64,000 bases of DNA from JAAYUH01 sp964640995 (GTDB taxonomy: Bacteria > Caldisericota > Caldisericia > B22-G15). Position numbers and translations under genes: made by a program. The notes below the pieces were generated by a model. That model was not told the DNA's origin. It saw only the letters and a program-made list of their open reading frames with translations, and searched no databases. The stretch spans positions 62,001 through 126,000 of the forward strand of contig CAZXJJ010000001.1 in assembly GCA_964640995.1 (NCBI GenBank), in the 5' to 3' direction. Positions 26,679 through 35,031 of the stretch are shown here, piece after piece (within the stretch, counting starts at the first letter, position 1; every line of letters starts with the position of its first letter).

Positions 26679-28292
26679 ATGAAATTCTTTGACTTTTCAA
26701 ATTTTCTTGAATCTCTTTCAAAGATAAAAAAGAGAAATGAAATTGTTGAGAAATTAAAAAATATTTTTTCAAATATGAATTATGATGAAATTCCTCTTTT
26801 TATAGAACTTTCATTTGGAAAATTTGAAAACTTTTTAAAGAAAGAGTTAAATATTGGAATAAGTACTGTTTATGAAAGTATAAAAAACTTATTTGAAGAT
26901 GTTGAATTAATTGATTTTTCAGGAGTTGAAGATTTTGGTGATTGGGTAGCAAAAGTTTTTATTAAAAATAAAAAAATTAATCCATCTGATTTTAATTTAA
27001 AAGATATTTACGATGAAATTAAAAAATTTAAAGATTTAAAGGGGGAAGGAGTTAAAAAGGAGAGAGTAGAGAGATTAAAATCAATCTATGATAAATTATC
27101 TCACATTGAAGCAAAATATTTTACAAAAATAATCATAAGAGAGATAAGGGGTGGAATAAAAGAAGGGTTATTTAAAAAAGCAGTAGCACTTTACCTTAAT
27201 TTAAATGAAAAAAAAATTAATGAACTATATTTAAAATCTGGAAGTTTCAGGAAACTTTTTGAAAATTACAAAAAGGGCGAATTTAAAATTGAACTTTTCA
27301 AACCAATTCCAATGATGCTTGCAGAAAAAGTTGAATCAGTTGAAGAGATATTTTATGAAAAAGACACATTTTCTTTTGAATATAAATATGATGGCATAAG
27401 AGTTCAGATACATAAAAATAAAGAAAAATTAAAGATTTTTTCAAGAAATTTAAATGATATTACAGAAAGTTTAAAAAATATTGTTGATAAAATAAATAAA
27501 AACTTTTCTCAATATGAAAATTTAATTTTAGAGGGAGAATTAGTTGGTTTTAATAATAAAGGAAAAATTGTTTCTTTTCAAGACCTTATGAGTGTAATTT
27601 TTAAAAAAGAAAAGGAAAATGAAGATTTGTTAGATTTAAAAATTTTTCTTTTTGACATTCTTTATTTGAATTATGAAGATTTAACAAATGCTCCTTATTT
27701 TAAGAGAATGGAGATCCTTGAGGGTGTTAAGGGAAAATTTGAGAGAGTAAAAAATATAATTCCTAAAAACCTTCAAGAAGGTAAAATTTTTTATGAAAAA
27801 TCTTTGAGCGAAGGTTTTGAAGGAATAGTTGCAAAAAGGTTAAATAGCATATATCAGAGTGGAAGAAGAGGTAAACTTTGGTTTAAATTGAAAAAAGTAG
27901 AAACTCTTGACCTTGTTATACTCGAAGCTTTTTGGGGTTATGGAAGAAGAATGAATTGGCTATCAGATTATATGCTTTATTGTTTATCAGAGGACAAAAA
28001 GAGTTTTCTTCCACTTGGTAAAACTTTTAAGGGGTTAACTGATAAAGAGTTTGATGAGATGACAAAGAGGTTATTAGGGATAAAACAAGAAGATATCGAA
28101 GGTGGTGTGAGAGTTAAACCAGAAATTGTAGTTGAGGTTGGTTTTGAAGACATTCAAAAGAGCAGAAAATATGAGAGTGGATTTGCCCTGAGATTTGCAA
28201 GAATTTTAAGAATTAGAGATGACAAGTCTCCATTAGATATAAATACAATTAAAGATATTGAGAAAATATTTAATAAACTGCATATATTATGA
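26679..28292 (+). CDS. ATP-dependent DNA ligase (archaeal/eukaryal LigI type)
   Basis: About 537 residues from the ATG at 26679. An N-terminal DNA_ligase_A_N domain (to about residue 180) precedes the adenylation domain with Lys236 in FEYKYDGIRVQIH, later motifs LILEGELVGF, FEGIVAKRL and WFKLKK, and a C-terminal OB domain ending KPEIVVEVGFEDIQKS. It seals nicks using ATP. Unlike bacterial LigD it carries no polymerase or nuclease domain and no Ku gene is nearby. A TATAAT box sits six bases before the ATG, so the mRNA is probably leaderless. The family is typical of archaea, which suggests transfer, and it coexists with ligA. Confidence 0.92.
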   Translation: MKFFDFSNFLESLSKIKKRNEIVEKLKNIFSNMNYDEIPLFIELSFGKFENFLKKELNIGISTVYESIKNLFEDVELIDFSGVEDFGDWVAKVFIKNKKINPSDFNLKDIYDEIKKFKDLKGEGVKKERVERLKSIYDKLSHIEAKYFTKIIIREIRGGIKEGLFKKAVALYLNLNEKKINELYLKSGSFRKLFENYKKGEFKIELFKPIPMMLAEKVESVEEIFYEKDTFSFEYKYDGIRVQIHKNKEKLKIFSRNLNDITESLKNIVDKINKNFSQYENLILEGELVGFNNKGKIVSFQDLMSVIFKKEKENEDLLDLKIFLFDILYLNYEDLTNAPYFKRMEILEGVKGKFERVKNIIPKNLQEGKIFYEKSLSEGFEGIVAKRLNSIYQSGRRGKLWFKLKKVETLDLVILEAFWGYGRRMNWLSDYMLYCLSEDKKSFLPLGKTFKGLTDKEFDEMTKRLLGIKQEDIEGGVRVKPEIVVEVGFEDIQKSRKYESGFALRFARILRIRDDKSPLDINTIKDIEKIFNKLHIL

Positions 28293-28308
28293 TTTTATAA
28301 AGTTGAAA

Positions 28309-28671
28309 TGAATTTTGGTGAAATATTAAGGATAGAGGAATAAGATTTTATAAAAATGGATTAGAACTTTTTAAAGAAGCGAATTTGATCTTGCAAGTTT
28401 AAATTTTGAGCAAGCAGCATAATTGCTTTTGAAATATGTTATGTGGAAACATTTAGGAGATTTTGAGAAAACACATGAAATTTCAAAACTTCTAAATGAT
28501 TATCTGAAATTGATAAAAAAAAATAAAGAAAACTTAGAAAATTTCATTCAAAAATATGAAAAAATCATAATCGACCTTGAAAAAGCATATATTGAAGTTA
28601 GATATTTTCCTTCGAAATTTTTTAAAGAACAAGTTGAAGGGATGATTTGCTTTATTAAAGATTTAAATTGA
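28309..28671 (+). pseudogene. Decayed HEPN-domain protein
   Basis: Pieces in three frames give NFGEILRIEE, then IRFYKNGLELFKE, then EFDLASLNFEQAA, stop, LLLKYVMWKHLGDFEKTHEISKLLNDY and YIEVRYFPSKFF. The helix pattern (A/GLELFKExxFDLASxNxEQAA) and TH segment are those of small HEPN proteins. Damage: shifts near 28340 and 28381 and a TAA where relatives usually have Glu. HEPN proteins pair with the nucleotidyltransferase encoded next as a toxin-antitoxin-like module. Confidence 0.75.
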
Positions 28672-28686
28672 AATTATAGATAAAGA

Positions 28687-29035
28687 ATGAGAAATTTTGA
28701 TCTTTTACTTGATAGAAAAAAGGAAAGATACAAATACTTAGAAAATATTAAATTTTATTTAAATTTAATAAAATAGTTTTTCTTAAAAGAATTAGGAGAA
28801 AAAACTAGAGTTTTTATTTTGGTTCATATTTAACTGAAAAATTTGGCCCAAATAGTGATATTGATATTTTTGTAATAACAGATAAAGATGAAATTAATTC
28901 AATAAAAAAGCAGAGTTAATTTTAAAAATTAAAAAATTAATTGGGTTTATTAATCCATTTGAATTTCATATCATAACTCAGAAAGAGTATAATGAGTGGC
29001 ATTCTAATTTTATAAAAGAGAAAAGAGAAATTTAA
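28687..29035 (+). pseudogene. Decayed MNT-type nucleotidyltransferase
   Basis: Frames give MRNFDLLLDRKKERYKYL, an in-frame TAG, FFLKELGEKTRVFIF, then after a lost T GSYLTEKFGPNSDIDIFV (the GS...DxD nucleotidyltransferase motif), a second shift near 28912, and INPFEFHIITQKEYNEW to a TAA at 29035. This is the usual partner of HEPN proteins; MNT proteins can add AMP to the partner. With the gene before it, this is a dead HEPN/MNT module. Confidence 0.75.
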
Positions 29036-29084
29036 TTACATAAGGCATCTTATCACTTTATTAATTTGAGATATAATCAATTTA

Positions 29085-29423
29085 ATGATAATTGGAATAG
29101 GAATAGATATTTTAAACATTAAAAGATTTGATAAAATTGTTAAGAATAATAAAAATTTATTAAAAAGAATTTTTACAGAAAATGAATTAAATTTATTTGA
29201 AGATTTTAGTGAAAAATATCTTCATCTTGCAGGAAGATTTTCTCTAAAAGAAGCAATTATAAAGGCAGGTAAAGACTATTTAAATATTAAAAGTTTCAAA
29301 GATATAGAAATTTTAAAAGATAGCGATGGTAAACCTCTAATAACAAAACCTAATGGAAAAATTTTTATTTCAGTTTCTCATGATGGAGATTATGTAGTAT
29401 CAATTGCGATTATAGAAAAATAA
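29085..29423 (+). CDS. acpS: Holo-[acyl-carrier-protein] synthase
   Basis: A 112-residue 4'-phosphopantetheinyl transferase of the AcpS class, slightly short but complete. Motifs: GIGIDILNIKRFDKI with the metal Asp, GRFSLKEAIIKA with the metal Glu, and the C-terminal KIFISVSHDGDYVVS. It moves phosphopantetheine from CoA to acyl carrier protein. A TATAAT box (29072-29077) lies seven bases before the ATG with no Shine-Dalgarno, so the mRNA is probably leaderless. It converges on oraE with one base between stops. Confidence 0.93.
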   Translation: MIIGIGIDILNIKRFDKIVKNNKNLLKRIFTENELNLFEDFSEKYLHLAGRFSLKEAIIKAGKDYLNIKSFKDIEILKDSDGKPLITKPNGKIFISVSHDGDYVVSIAIIEK

Positions 29424-29424
29424 T

Positions 29425-31617
29425 TTAATTATTTTTTTCTCTCAATCTTCTAATTATGAAGGAAGCAACATCTATTCCTTTTGTTCCTCTTCCAAAAGTT
29501 GCATCAATTCCAACTTCTTTTGCTGTATCTTGAGACAGTTGTGTTCCTCCACCAATTATTATAAGTTTATCTCTAACTCCTTTTTCTATCGCTGTATCGT
29601 TTAATTTCTTTAAATTAATTTTGTGAACATTTCCATGAGTAACCGTAGTGGAAGCAAGAATAACTTTTGCGCCAACCTCTATTGCAGCATTAACAACTTT
29701 TTCTGGTGGAACACTTGTTCCAAGGTAAACTACCTGAAAACCCCATTTTTCTATTCCACCATGTTTTATATCTATTATCTCTTTAAGTCCGACATTGTGT
29801 TCATCTTCTCCAAGAGTTGCAGCGACACATTTAATTCTGCTTCTTTTTTTAATCTCTTCAATTATCTCTTCGTCCTTAAGAGGTTTGATTTTTTCAGGAA
29901 TTTTTATTTCACTTTCCTTTATAAAAAATGGAACTTCTCCTTTAATTTCAACATAACTTCCTTCTGCTGGATGAAGAACCTGCTGATGTATAACTTCAAC
30001 ATTAGTTAGACCTAACTTTTTACCAATTTCAATTGCAGCATAAGGCGCCTTCTCTTTATCAATTGGTAAAAACATTGAAACAAGAATTACTCCATCATTC
30101 TTCCACTGAACTTCTGGTTTAAACATTCCTTCTTTATCATATGGTTCATTTTTCTTTAGCCTTATTTCAACATTGTCTTCTGGATCAAGTTCATCTATGT
30201 AAATAATTTTTTCTCTTTTACAAAATGTGCAACCACCTATTAAATCACATGGCTTATTTAATCCCTCTGGAAGATTATTATACCCAAAATGATGACAAAC
30301 TGGAGCAAGATAATCTTTTGCTCTTTTAACAACTGTTCCTGCTTCATCTCCCTCATTTTGAGGTCTTTTAATTCCATCTCCAACTCTTTCAGGGTAATAA
30401 CCTGAATCAACAAAAAAACCTTTTTCTAATGCATTAAAATAACCACCAACTTCAATAATTTCTTCCAAAAATAGTATTGCTCTTTCAAGAAGTTCTCTCT
30501 CTTTTTCTTTCTCATACTCATCATCGCTTATTTTTAAAACTTTTTTAAGTCCATCTGCAGCAATTAAAGTTTGTTTTGCTGTATTTATTGCATGAATTGA
30601 ATTATAATGCCAAGGAACATTTCTTCCTTCATCTGGTGTTATTGTTGATTGAATATCTGCTGATGTTATTCTTGAAATTAAAGCATTAAGAGTGTGATTT
30701 ACAGTCGCTTCTCTTGTGCATGATTCAACATATTTTGTGTTCATTTGTGCTCTGAATCTAAAACCTTTAAAAACTTTCCTTAAGAGATTTGCATAAGGTA
30801 TATCTAACCTTAATCCTGGGAATGGGGGTACATCTGGAGGAACAGTCGAAAGTGCAATGTAATCTTTTTTCATTCCGATCTTTAAAGAGAAAAGTGAATT
30901 TATTGCATGTTGAACTAAAAGTTCTGGCATAACTTTATAACCATATTTTGCTGTTGCATTTGCATTGTGTGCCCCATCAATTTGTAGTATATTAAATGCA
31001 GACATTATTTTTTTACTTACTCCAGCATCAACAAAAGATCTTACTGGATTTATGTTTCTATATAAAATGTTATATTGAGGGTCTTGATGTGCTCCATTAA
31101 CTCCTTCTTCTGCAAAAAGAACTGCAATTTCAGGTCCTGCAATACCAGAAACATAAGAGTGTAAATTTATCTCTCTTCCTACTTCTTCTTCAATGAGATC
31201 CAGAGCTTTTCTTGTTGCTCTAATTTGTTTTCTCGTTATTGGAATTCCACCAACTCCTTCTGGTGTTCCCTCAATGAGTCCATCAAAGTGACTCTGTCCT
31301 AAAGTTCTTATAACCATAATGTGGTCTGCACCATGCCATGCTGCCATTCTTATTCTTCTGATATCATCTTCGAATCTACCTGAAGCAATTTCAACTGTTA
31401 TTGTTATATCTGGTTGTGGGTCAATGTAATCCATCTGTCTACTTGCAGGAAGTGGAATTGAATTTTTAAGAGATTCACTTGTTTCAAAATATTCAAGATT
31501 TAAAAATTTTTGTTTTTCTAATTTTTTTCTAAAAGTCCAACCAAATCTTTTTGGTTTATAATTTTCAAGGTCTTTTAAAATTTCTCTTATATTTATCTTC
31601 TTATTCGGAGAGAGCAT
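29425..31617 (-). CDS. oraE: D-ornithine 4,5-aminomutase, large subunit
   Basis: A 730-residue adenosylcobalamin- and PLP-dependent mutase subunit. The TIM-barrel part holds RQMDYIDPQPDITITVEIA, MAAWHGADHIMVIRTLGQSHFDGLIEGTPEG and NTKYVESCTREATVNHTLN; the C-terminal Rossmann domain carries the B12 motif DEHNVG at residues 605-610. It moves the terminal amino group of D-ornithine to give 2,4-diaminopentanoate. The start overlaps oraS by 17 bases. Lengths and order oraE-oraS-ortB-ortA are those of the anaerobic ornithine pathway. Confidence 0.97.
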   Translation of the reverse strand: MLSPNKKINIREILKDLENYKPKRFGWTFRKKLEKQKFLNLEYFETSESLKNSIPLPASRQMDYIDPQPDITITVEIASGRFEDDIRRIRMAAWHGADHIMVIRTLGQSHFDGLIEGTPEGVGGIPITRKQIRATRKALDLIEEEVGREINLHSYVSGIAGPEIAVLFAEEGVNGAHQDPQYNILYRNINPVRSFVDAGVSKKIMSAFNILQIDGAHNANATAKYGYKVMPELLVQHAINSLFSLKIGMKKDYIALSTVPPDVPPFPGLRLDIPYANLLRKVFKGFRFRAQMNTKYVESCTREATVNHTLNALISRITSADIQSTITPDEGRNVPWHYNSIHAINTAKQTLIAADGLKKVLKISDDEYEKEKERELLERAILFLEEIIEVGGYFNALEKGFFVDSGYYPERVGDGIKRPQNEGDEAGTVVKRAKDYLAPVCHHFGYNNLPEGLNKPCDLIGGCTFCKREKIIYIDELDPEDNVEIRLKKNEPYDKEGMFKPEVQWKNDGVILVSMFLPIDKEKAPYAAIEIGKKLGLTNVEVIHQQVLHPAEGSYVEIKGEVPFFIKESEIKIPEKIKPLKDEEIIEEIKKRSRIKCVAATLGEDEHNVGLKEIIDIKHGGIEKWGFQVVYLGTSVPPEKVVNAAIEVGAKVILASTTVTHGNVHKINLKKLNDTAIEKGVRDKLIIIGGGTQLSQDTAKEVGIDATFGRGTKGIDVASFIIRRLREKNN

Positions 31618-31978
31618 CGCGCATCCTCCTAAAGTAATCTAAAATATCTTCCCATCCAATTCCTTTTGCAAGTTCTTTTCCTGCTTCTAAGTAATTTTTA
31701 TTTTTCAATTCACTATAAAGAAGAACAACTCTTCCTGCTCCATGTGATAATAGGTTATTTTCAACCATATGTTTAACTATATCTTTTGCTTCAATACTGG
31801 AAAATCCCATTCTAAGTAAGACACTTCTTTCTATTGATGGTGAAGTGTGGGTGTAAGAGAGTTCAACAAGCGGTTCAACAATTTTTTCTGTTAATTTCCA
31901 AAAATAATCAATTAATTCTTCTTCGCTCATATTTTTAAGGTGCTCTCTTCTTTTTTGAAAATCATCTTCTCTAACCAT
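31601..31978 (-). CDS. oraS: D-ornithine 4,5-aminomutase, small subunit
   Basis: A 125-residue helical subunit (KRREHLKNMSEEELIDYFWKL, VELSYTHTSPSIERSVLLRMGFSS, NNLLSHGAGRVVL) matching OraS in length and sequence. It is needed for assembly and activity of OraE. It overlaps ortB by eight bases upstream and oraE by eighteen downstream. Confidence 0.94.
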   Translation of the reverse strand: MVREDDFQKRREHLKNMSEEELIDYFWKLTEKIVEPLVELSYTHTSPSIERSVLLRMGFSSIEAKDIVKHMVENNLLSHGAGRVVLLYSELKNKNYLEAGKELAKGIGWEDILDYFRRMRDALSE

Positions 31979-33386
31979 AAACCTTTACTCCTTTCTCATA
32001 AAGATACTTTTCAACAAAATCACTTTCTTTTTCATTTATCTCATCTTTTAAGAATTTTAAGTCTTCTTTTGTTATTTCATTTATATCTTTTAGAGCATTT
32101 TTAAGATATGATTTTTTTATTTCTTTTAAATCAACTTTTTCATATCTTAATTCACTAACATCTTCTGGAATAACAATTTTTTTACCAGGAATATTTTTTT
32201 GAGGGTTTCCTTTTGTAACTTCAATTCCCATTTTTTTTGCAAAAGCAAGTTGTGCATAAGGGTGCTTTCCAGCTCCAGTATATTCAGTTTCCTGAATCAC
32301 AATTATCTTATCTTCAGGAAGTTCTCTTGCAAACGGAATTGCAGCAGCAAGAGATGTGTTTCCAGCTGGACCTCGCTCAAGTCCCTCAAGATGGGCAAGA
32401 AGAATTGTTGTATAAAAAACTTCTCCCTGAGAAACAATTAAATAATCATCAATGTATCTTAAAGGTCTTGCTGCATTTCTTGGAACATCTGTTCTATCTG
32501 GTTTTACCATAAATGGAACACCAAAACCAGTATGTCCGGTTGTAAATGATTTTCTGTTGAAATCATGGTCAGATGCCATATGAAGTCCTCTTAAATCAAC
32601 TGAAACTCCAATAACTTTTGTATCTTTTGCTCCGCCAAGAATAAGACCTCTTTTTGTTCCTGTTACATTTCCACCACCTGCATGAGTTACAAGAACATAA
32701 TCTGGATATTTTCCAAATTTCTCTTCTACTTCAACTGCAATTTCATAACCTAAGGTTTCAATTCCTCTTATTCCATATGGAGTATAAAGAGATGCATTAA
32801 AAAATCCAGTTTCATTTAAAATTAGAAGAGTCATATAAAAAAGTTCTGGACCAACAGTCATTTGCCAAACTTCTGCACCATATGCTTCACATGCTCTACC
32901 TTTCTCAAGAATTTCTGGTTGACCAATCCACTTTGAATCAAAAACTTCCTGAACTATTATTGCTTTTAAATTCATCTGTGCTGCTTGTGATGCAACTGCT
33001 GCTCCATAATTTCCACTTGTTTCTGCAACTACTCCTTTATAACCAAGTTTTTTAGCATGGAAGACAGATAAAGATGCTCTTCTTGCTTTAAATGAACCTG
33101 ATGCATTATTTGCTTCATCTTTCAAAAGAATTTTTGCTCCGAAACCTGGTTTTGATAATTTCTTAACTATTTTATTTATATTTTTTAACTCATAAAGAGG
33201 TGTTCCACCAACTTTAAACTCCTTTTGAATTTTTGATATTTCATAGATATTATAAGGAACAGAACTCATTAGTGAGTCATAATCAAAAGATATATTTTTA
33301 ATCTCAAATTTATCATAATCAATTCCTGCAAGAGATTTTTTCATTATTTCACCACTTTTTTTCAAAAACTCTTCAACTTTTCCCAT
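31971..33386 (-). CDS. ortB: 2-amino-4-ketopentanoate thiolase, PLP subunit
   Basis: A 471-residue PLP fold-type II enzyme (threonine synthase/TrpB-like). The Schiff-base Lys lies in NNASGSFKARRA and the phosphate loop is near HAGGGNVTGTKRG. OrtAB splits 2-amino-4-ketopentanoate with CoA into acetyl-CoA and D-alanine, the energy-yielding end of ornithine oxidation. It is three bases after ortA. Confidence 0.95.
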   Translation of the reverse strand: MGKVEEFLKKSGEIMKKSLAGIDYDKFEIKNISFDYDSLMSSVPYNIYEISKIQKEFKVGGTPLYELKNINKIVKKLSKPGFGAKILLKDEANNASGSFKARRASLSVFHAKKLGYKGVVAETSGNYGAAVASQAAQMNLKAIIVQEVFDSKWIGQPEILEKGRACEAYGAEVWQMTVGPELFYMTLLILNETGFFNASLYTPYGIRGIETLGYEIAVEVEEKFGKYPDYVLVTHAGGGNVTGTKRGLILGGAKDTKVIGVSVDLRGLHMASDHDFNRKSFTTGHTGFGVPFMVKPDRTDVPRNAARPLRYIDDYLIVSQGEVFYTTILLAHLEGLERGPAGNTSLAAAIPFARELPEDKIIVIQETEYTGAGKHPYAQLAFAKKMGIEVTKGNPQKNIPGKKIVIPEDVSELRYEKVDLKEIKKSYLKNALKDINEITKEDLKFLKDEINEKESDFVEKYLYEKGVKVYG

Positions 33387-33389
33387 AGG

Positions 33390-33686
33390 TCATTCCTCTA
33401 AATACTTTTCTCTTATTTTTTTACCAATATCAATTAGCTCTCTAATTGGCTCTCCAAAGTTATGTATATACTCTTTTGCTAAACCAAGAAGAACTCCTTT
33501 TACTATTCTTCCTATAGGAGTTTCAATTTCAACCTCTTTTCCAATCTCTCCATTACTGGTTAAATAGCCTCTAATCTTTCCTTCATAGGATAAATTTTTT
33601 GTGTCTTGTGGTAAATTTTCTGCTCGCTCACTCGGATTTAAAATAGTTATTTTTATTTCAACATAATCTCCTTTTTTAAGAGTCAT
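33390..33686 (-). CDS. ortA: 2-amino-4-ketopentanoate thiolase, small subunit
   Basis: About 98 residues from the ATG at 33686, which follows a perfect AAAGGAGGG site; the longer frame to 33743 would begin inside the promoter and is rejected. KKGDYVEIKITILNPSERAENLPQDTK and GYLTSNGEIGKEVEIETPIGRIVKG match the OrtA family. It is the first gene of the ornithine operon. The next genes of the full pathway (2,4-diaminopentanoate dehydrogenase, racemase) are not in the window. Confidence 0.92.
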   Translation of the reverse strand: MTLKKGDYVEIKITILNPSERAENLPQDTKNLSYEGKIRGYLTSNGEIGKEVEIETPIGRIVKGVLLGLAKEYIHNFGEPIRELIDIGKKIREKYLEE

Positions 33687-33714
33687 AATCCCTCCTTTAA
33701 CACTCCAAACTGAA

Positions 33715-33743
33715 ATTATATTGAAAAAGCAGAGTTTTGTCAA
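33715..33743 (-). promoter_or_regulatory. Consensus promoter of the ornithine operon
   Basis: Minus strand: TTGACA at 33743-33738, 17-base spacer, TATAAT at 33720-33715. Both boxes are perfect, implying high basal activity or tight repression. The leader is about 20 bases. Confidence 0.85.
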
Positions 33744-33750
33744 AATTTAT

Positions 33751-35031
33751 CTATTCATATCTTAATGCATCAACAGGACTTAAATTTGCTGCTCTTCTTG
33801 ATGGAAAATATCCTGCTATAATTCCAATAATTACCGCAAATAATATTGCAAAAAATATCAGGTAAAAAGGAGAATAAACATTTAATTTAACACCCTGAGT
33901 TATGAAAGGAGATATAAATGAAATAATTGCATTTAAAATAAAAGATAGGATAACTCCGCCAATTCCACCAAGAAATCCAAGAGTTCCTGATTCAATCAAA
34001 AACATCCAAAGTATATCTTTATTTGAAGCTCCTATTGCTTTCATAATTCCAATTTGCCTTGTTCTTTCATAAATCGACATTGTCATAGTATTTACTATTC
34101 CAACTCCTGCAACTATAAGAGAAATTGCCGCTATTCCACCGAGAATAAATTGTAAAATTCTAAAAACATTTGAAATTGCACTTATTATTGTTTGAATTGA
34201 AAAAACTGTATACCCCATATCTTCTAATTTTTGAGTAACCAAACTCACACTATTAACATCCTTTACCTTTACAATTGCTCTTTGATATCCATTTATTTCA
34301 GGATTAAGATTTGAGTTTGTTACCCAATCTCTTATTGAAATAATAGTATCAATTGGTACATAAACACTATAATCTTCTTGTGTACCTTTTGGTTTTAAAA
34401 CACCAATTACTTTAAATGAATAAGTTTTTGCTTCTAACTTTCCATCTTTTACTCTTTGAACTGTAAGTTTTAAATTTTTTCCAAAAGTATCAATTTTTGT
34501 TTCTGTCTCTGTGTTTTTTTCAAGAAATGTTTCTCCAAATTTTGCTCCCACAATTACTGTGTATTTATCACTTTTTAAAAAATACCTACCTTTTTCTATT
34601 TCACCTGCAACATCTTTTAATTTATTTATATCAATTCCTGTAAATGCTGATATACTATAAAACTTTCCTAATTCAACCTTTACACCAGAATATTCATAGA
34701 TAGGAGTAACTGCAACAACACCCTCTATTTTTTCAAAATTTTTTAAAGCATCTCTATTTAAAATTTTTATCTCTGATACACCCGATGAATTCCTTCTATT
34801 AAATGGATTTCTTCCTCCAAATCTAAATGATACAGGATAAACTGTAAGAGTTTTTAAATCTCCTGTATTTTCAATTTGCTCAACCACACTTCTATTTAAT
34901 GCAATTGAAATTGAAATTAGAGTCACAATCGCTGCAACTCCAATCAAAACTCCAACTGATGTTAAGATAGTTCTTGTTTTAGATCTTTTTAAATTTCTTG
35001 AAACTATTGTTATTGTATCTCTTATCTTCAT
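33751..35031 (-). CDS. MacB-type ABC transporter permease
   Basis: A 426-residue FtsX/MacB permease: N-terminal membrane helix (residues about 20-45, TSVGVLIGVAAIVTLISI), a large periplasmic-type MacB core domain (45-280), then three C-terminal helices with MKAIGASNKDILWMF and SRRAANLSPVDALRYE. These mechanotransmission systems move lipoproteins, peptides or toxins without themselves spanning like a channel. One base overlap with the CARDB-repeat protein and the ATPase next in line make a three-gene unit. Confidence 0.9.
   Translation of the reverse strand: MKIRDTITIVSRNLKRSKTRTILTSVGVLIGVAAIVTLISISIALNRSVVEQIENTGDLKTLTVYPVSFRFGGRNPFNRRNSSGVSEIKILNRDALKNFEKIEGVVAVTPIYEYSGVKVELGKFYSISAFTGIDINKLKDVAGEIEKGRYFLKSDKYTVIVGAKFGETFLEKNTETETKIDTFGKNLKLTVQRVKDGKLEAKTYSFKVIGVLKPKGTQEDYSVYVPIDTIISIRDWVTNSNLNPEINGYQRAIVKVKDVNSVSLVTQKLEDMGYTVFSIQTIISAISNVFRILQFILGGIAAISLIVAGVGIVNTMTMSIYERTRQIGIMKAIGASNKDILWMFLIESGTLGFLGGIGGVILSFILNAIISFISPFITQGVKLNVYSPFYLIFFAILFAVIIGIIAGYFPSRRAANLSPVDALRYE

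Noticed and set aside
33687..33743. Longer OrtA with 19 extra residues
   Set aside because: The start would lie inside the -35 box, whereas the ATG at 33686 has a perfect ribosome site.
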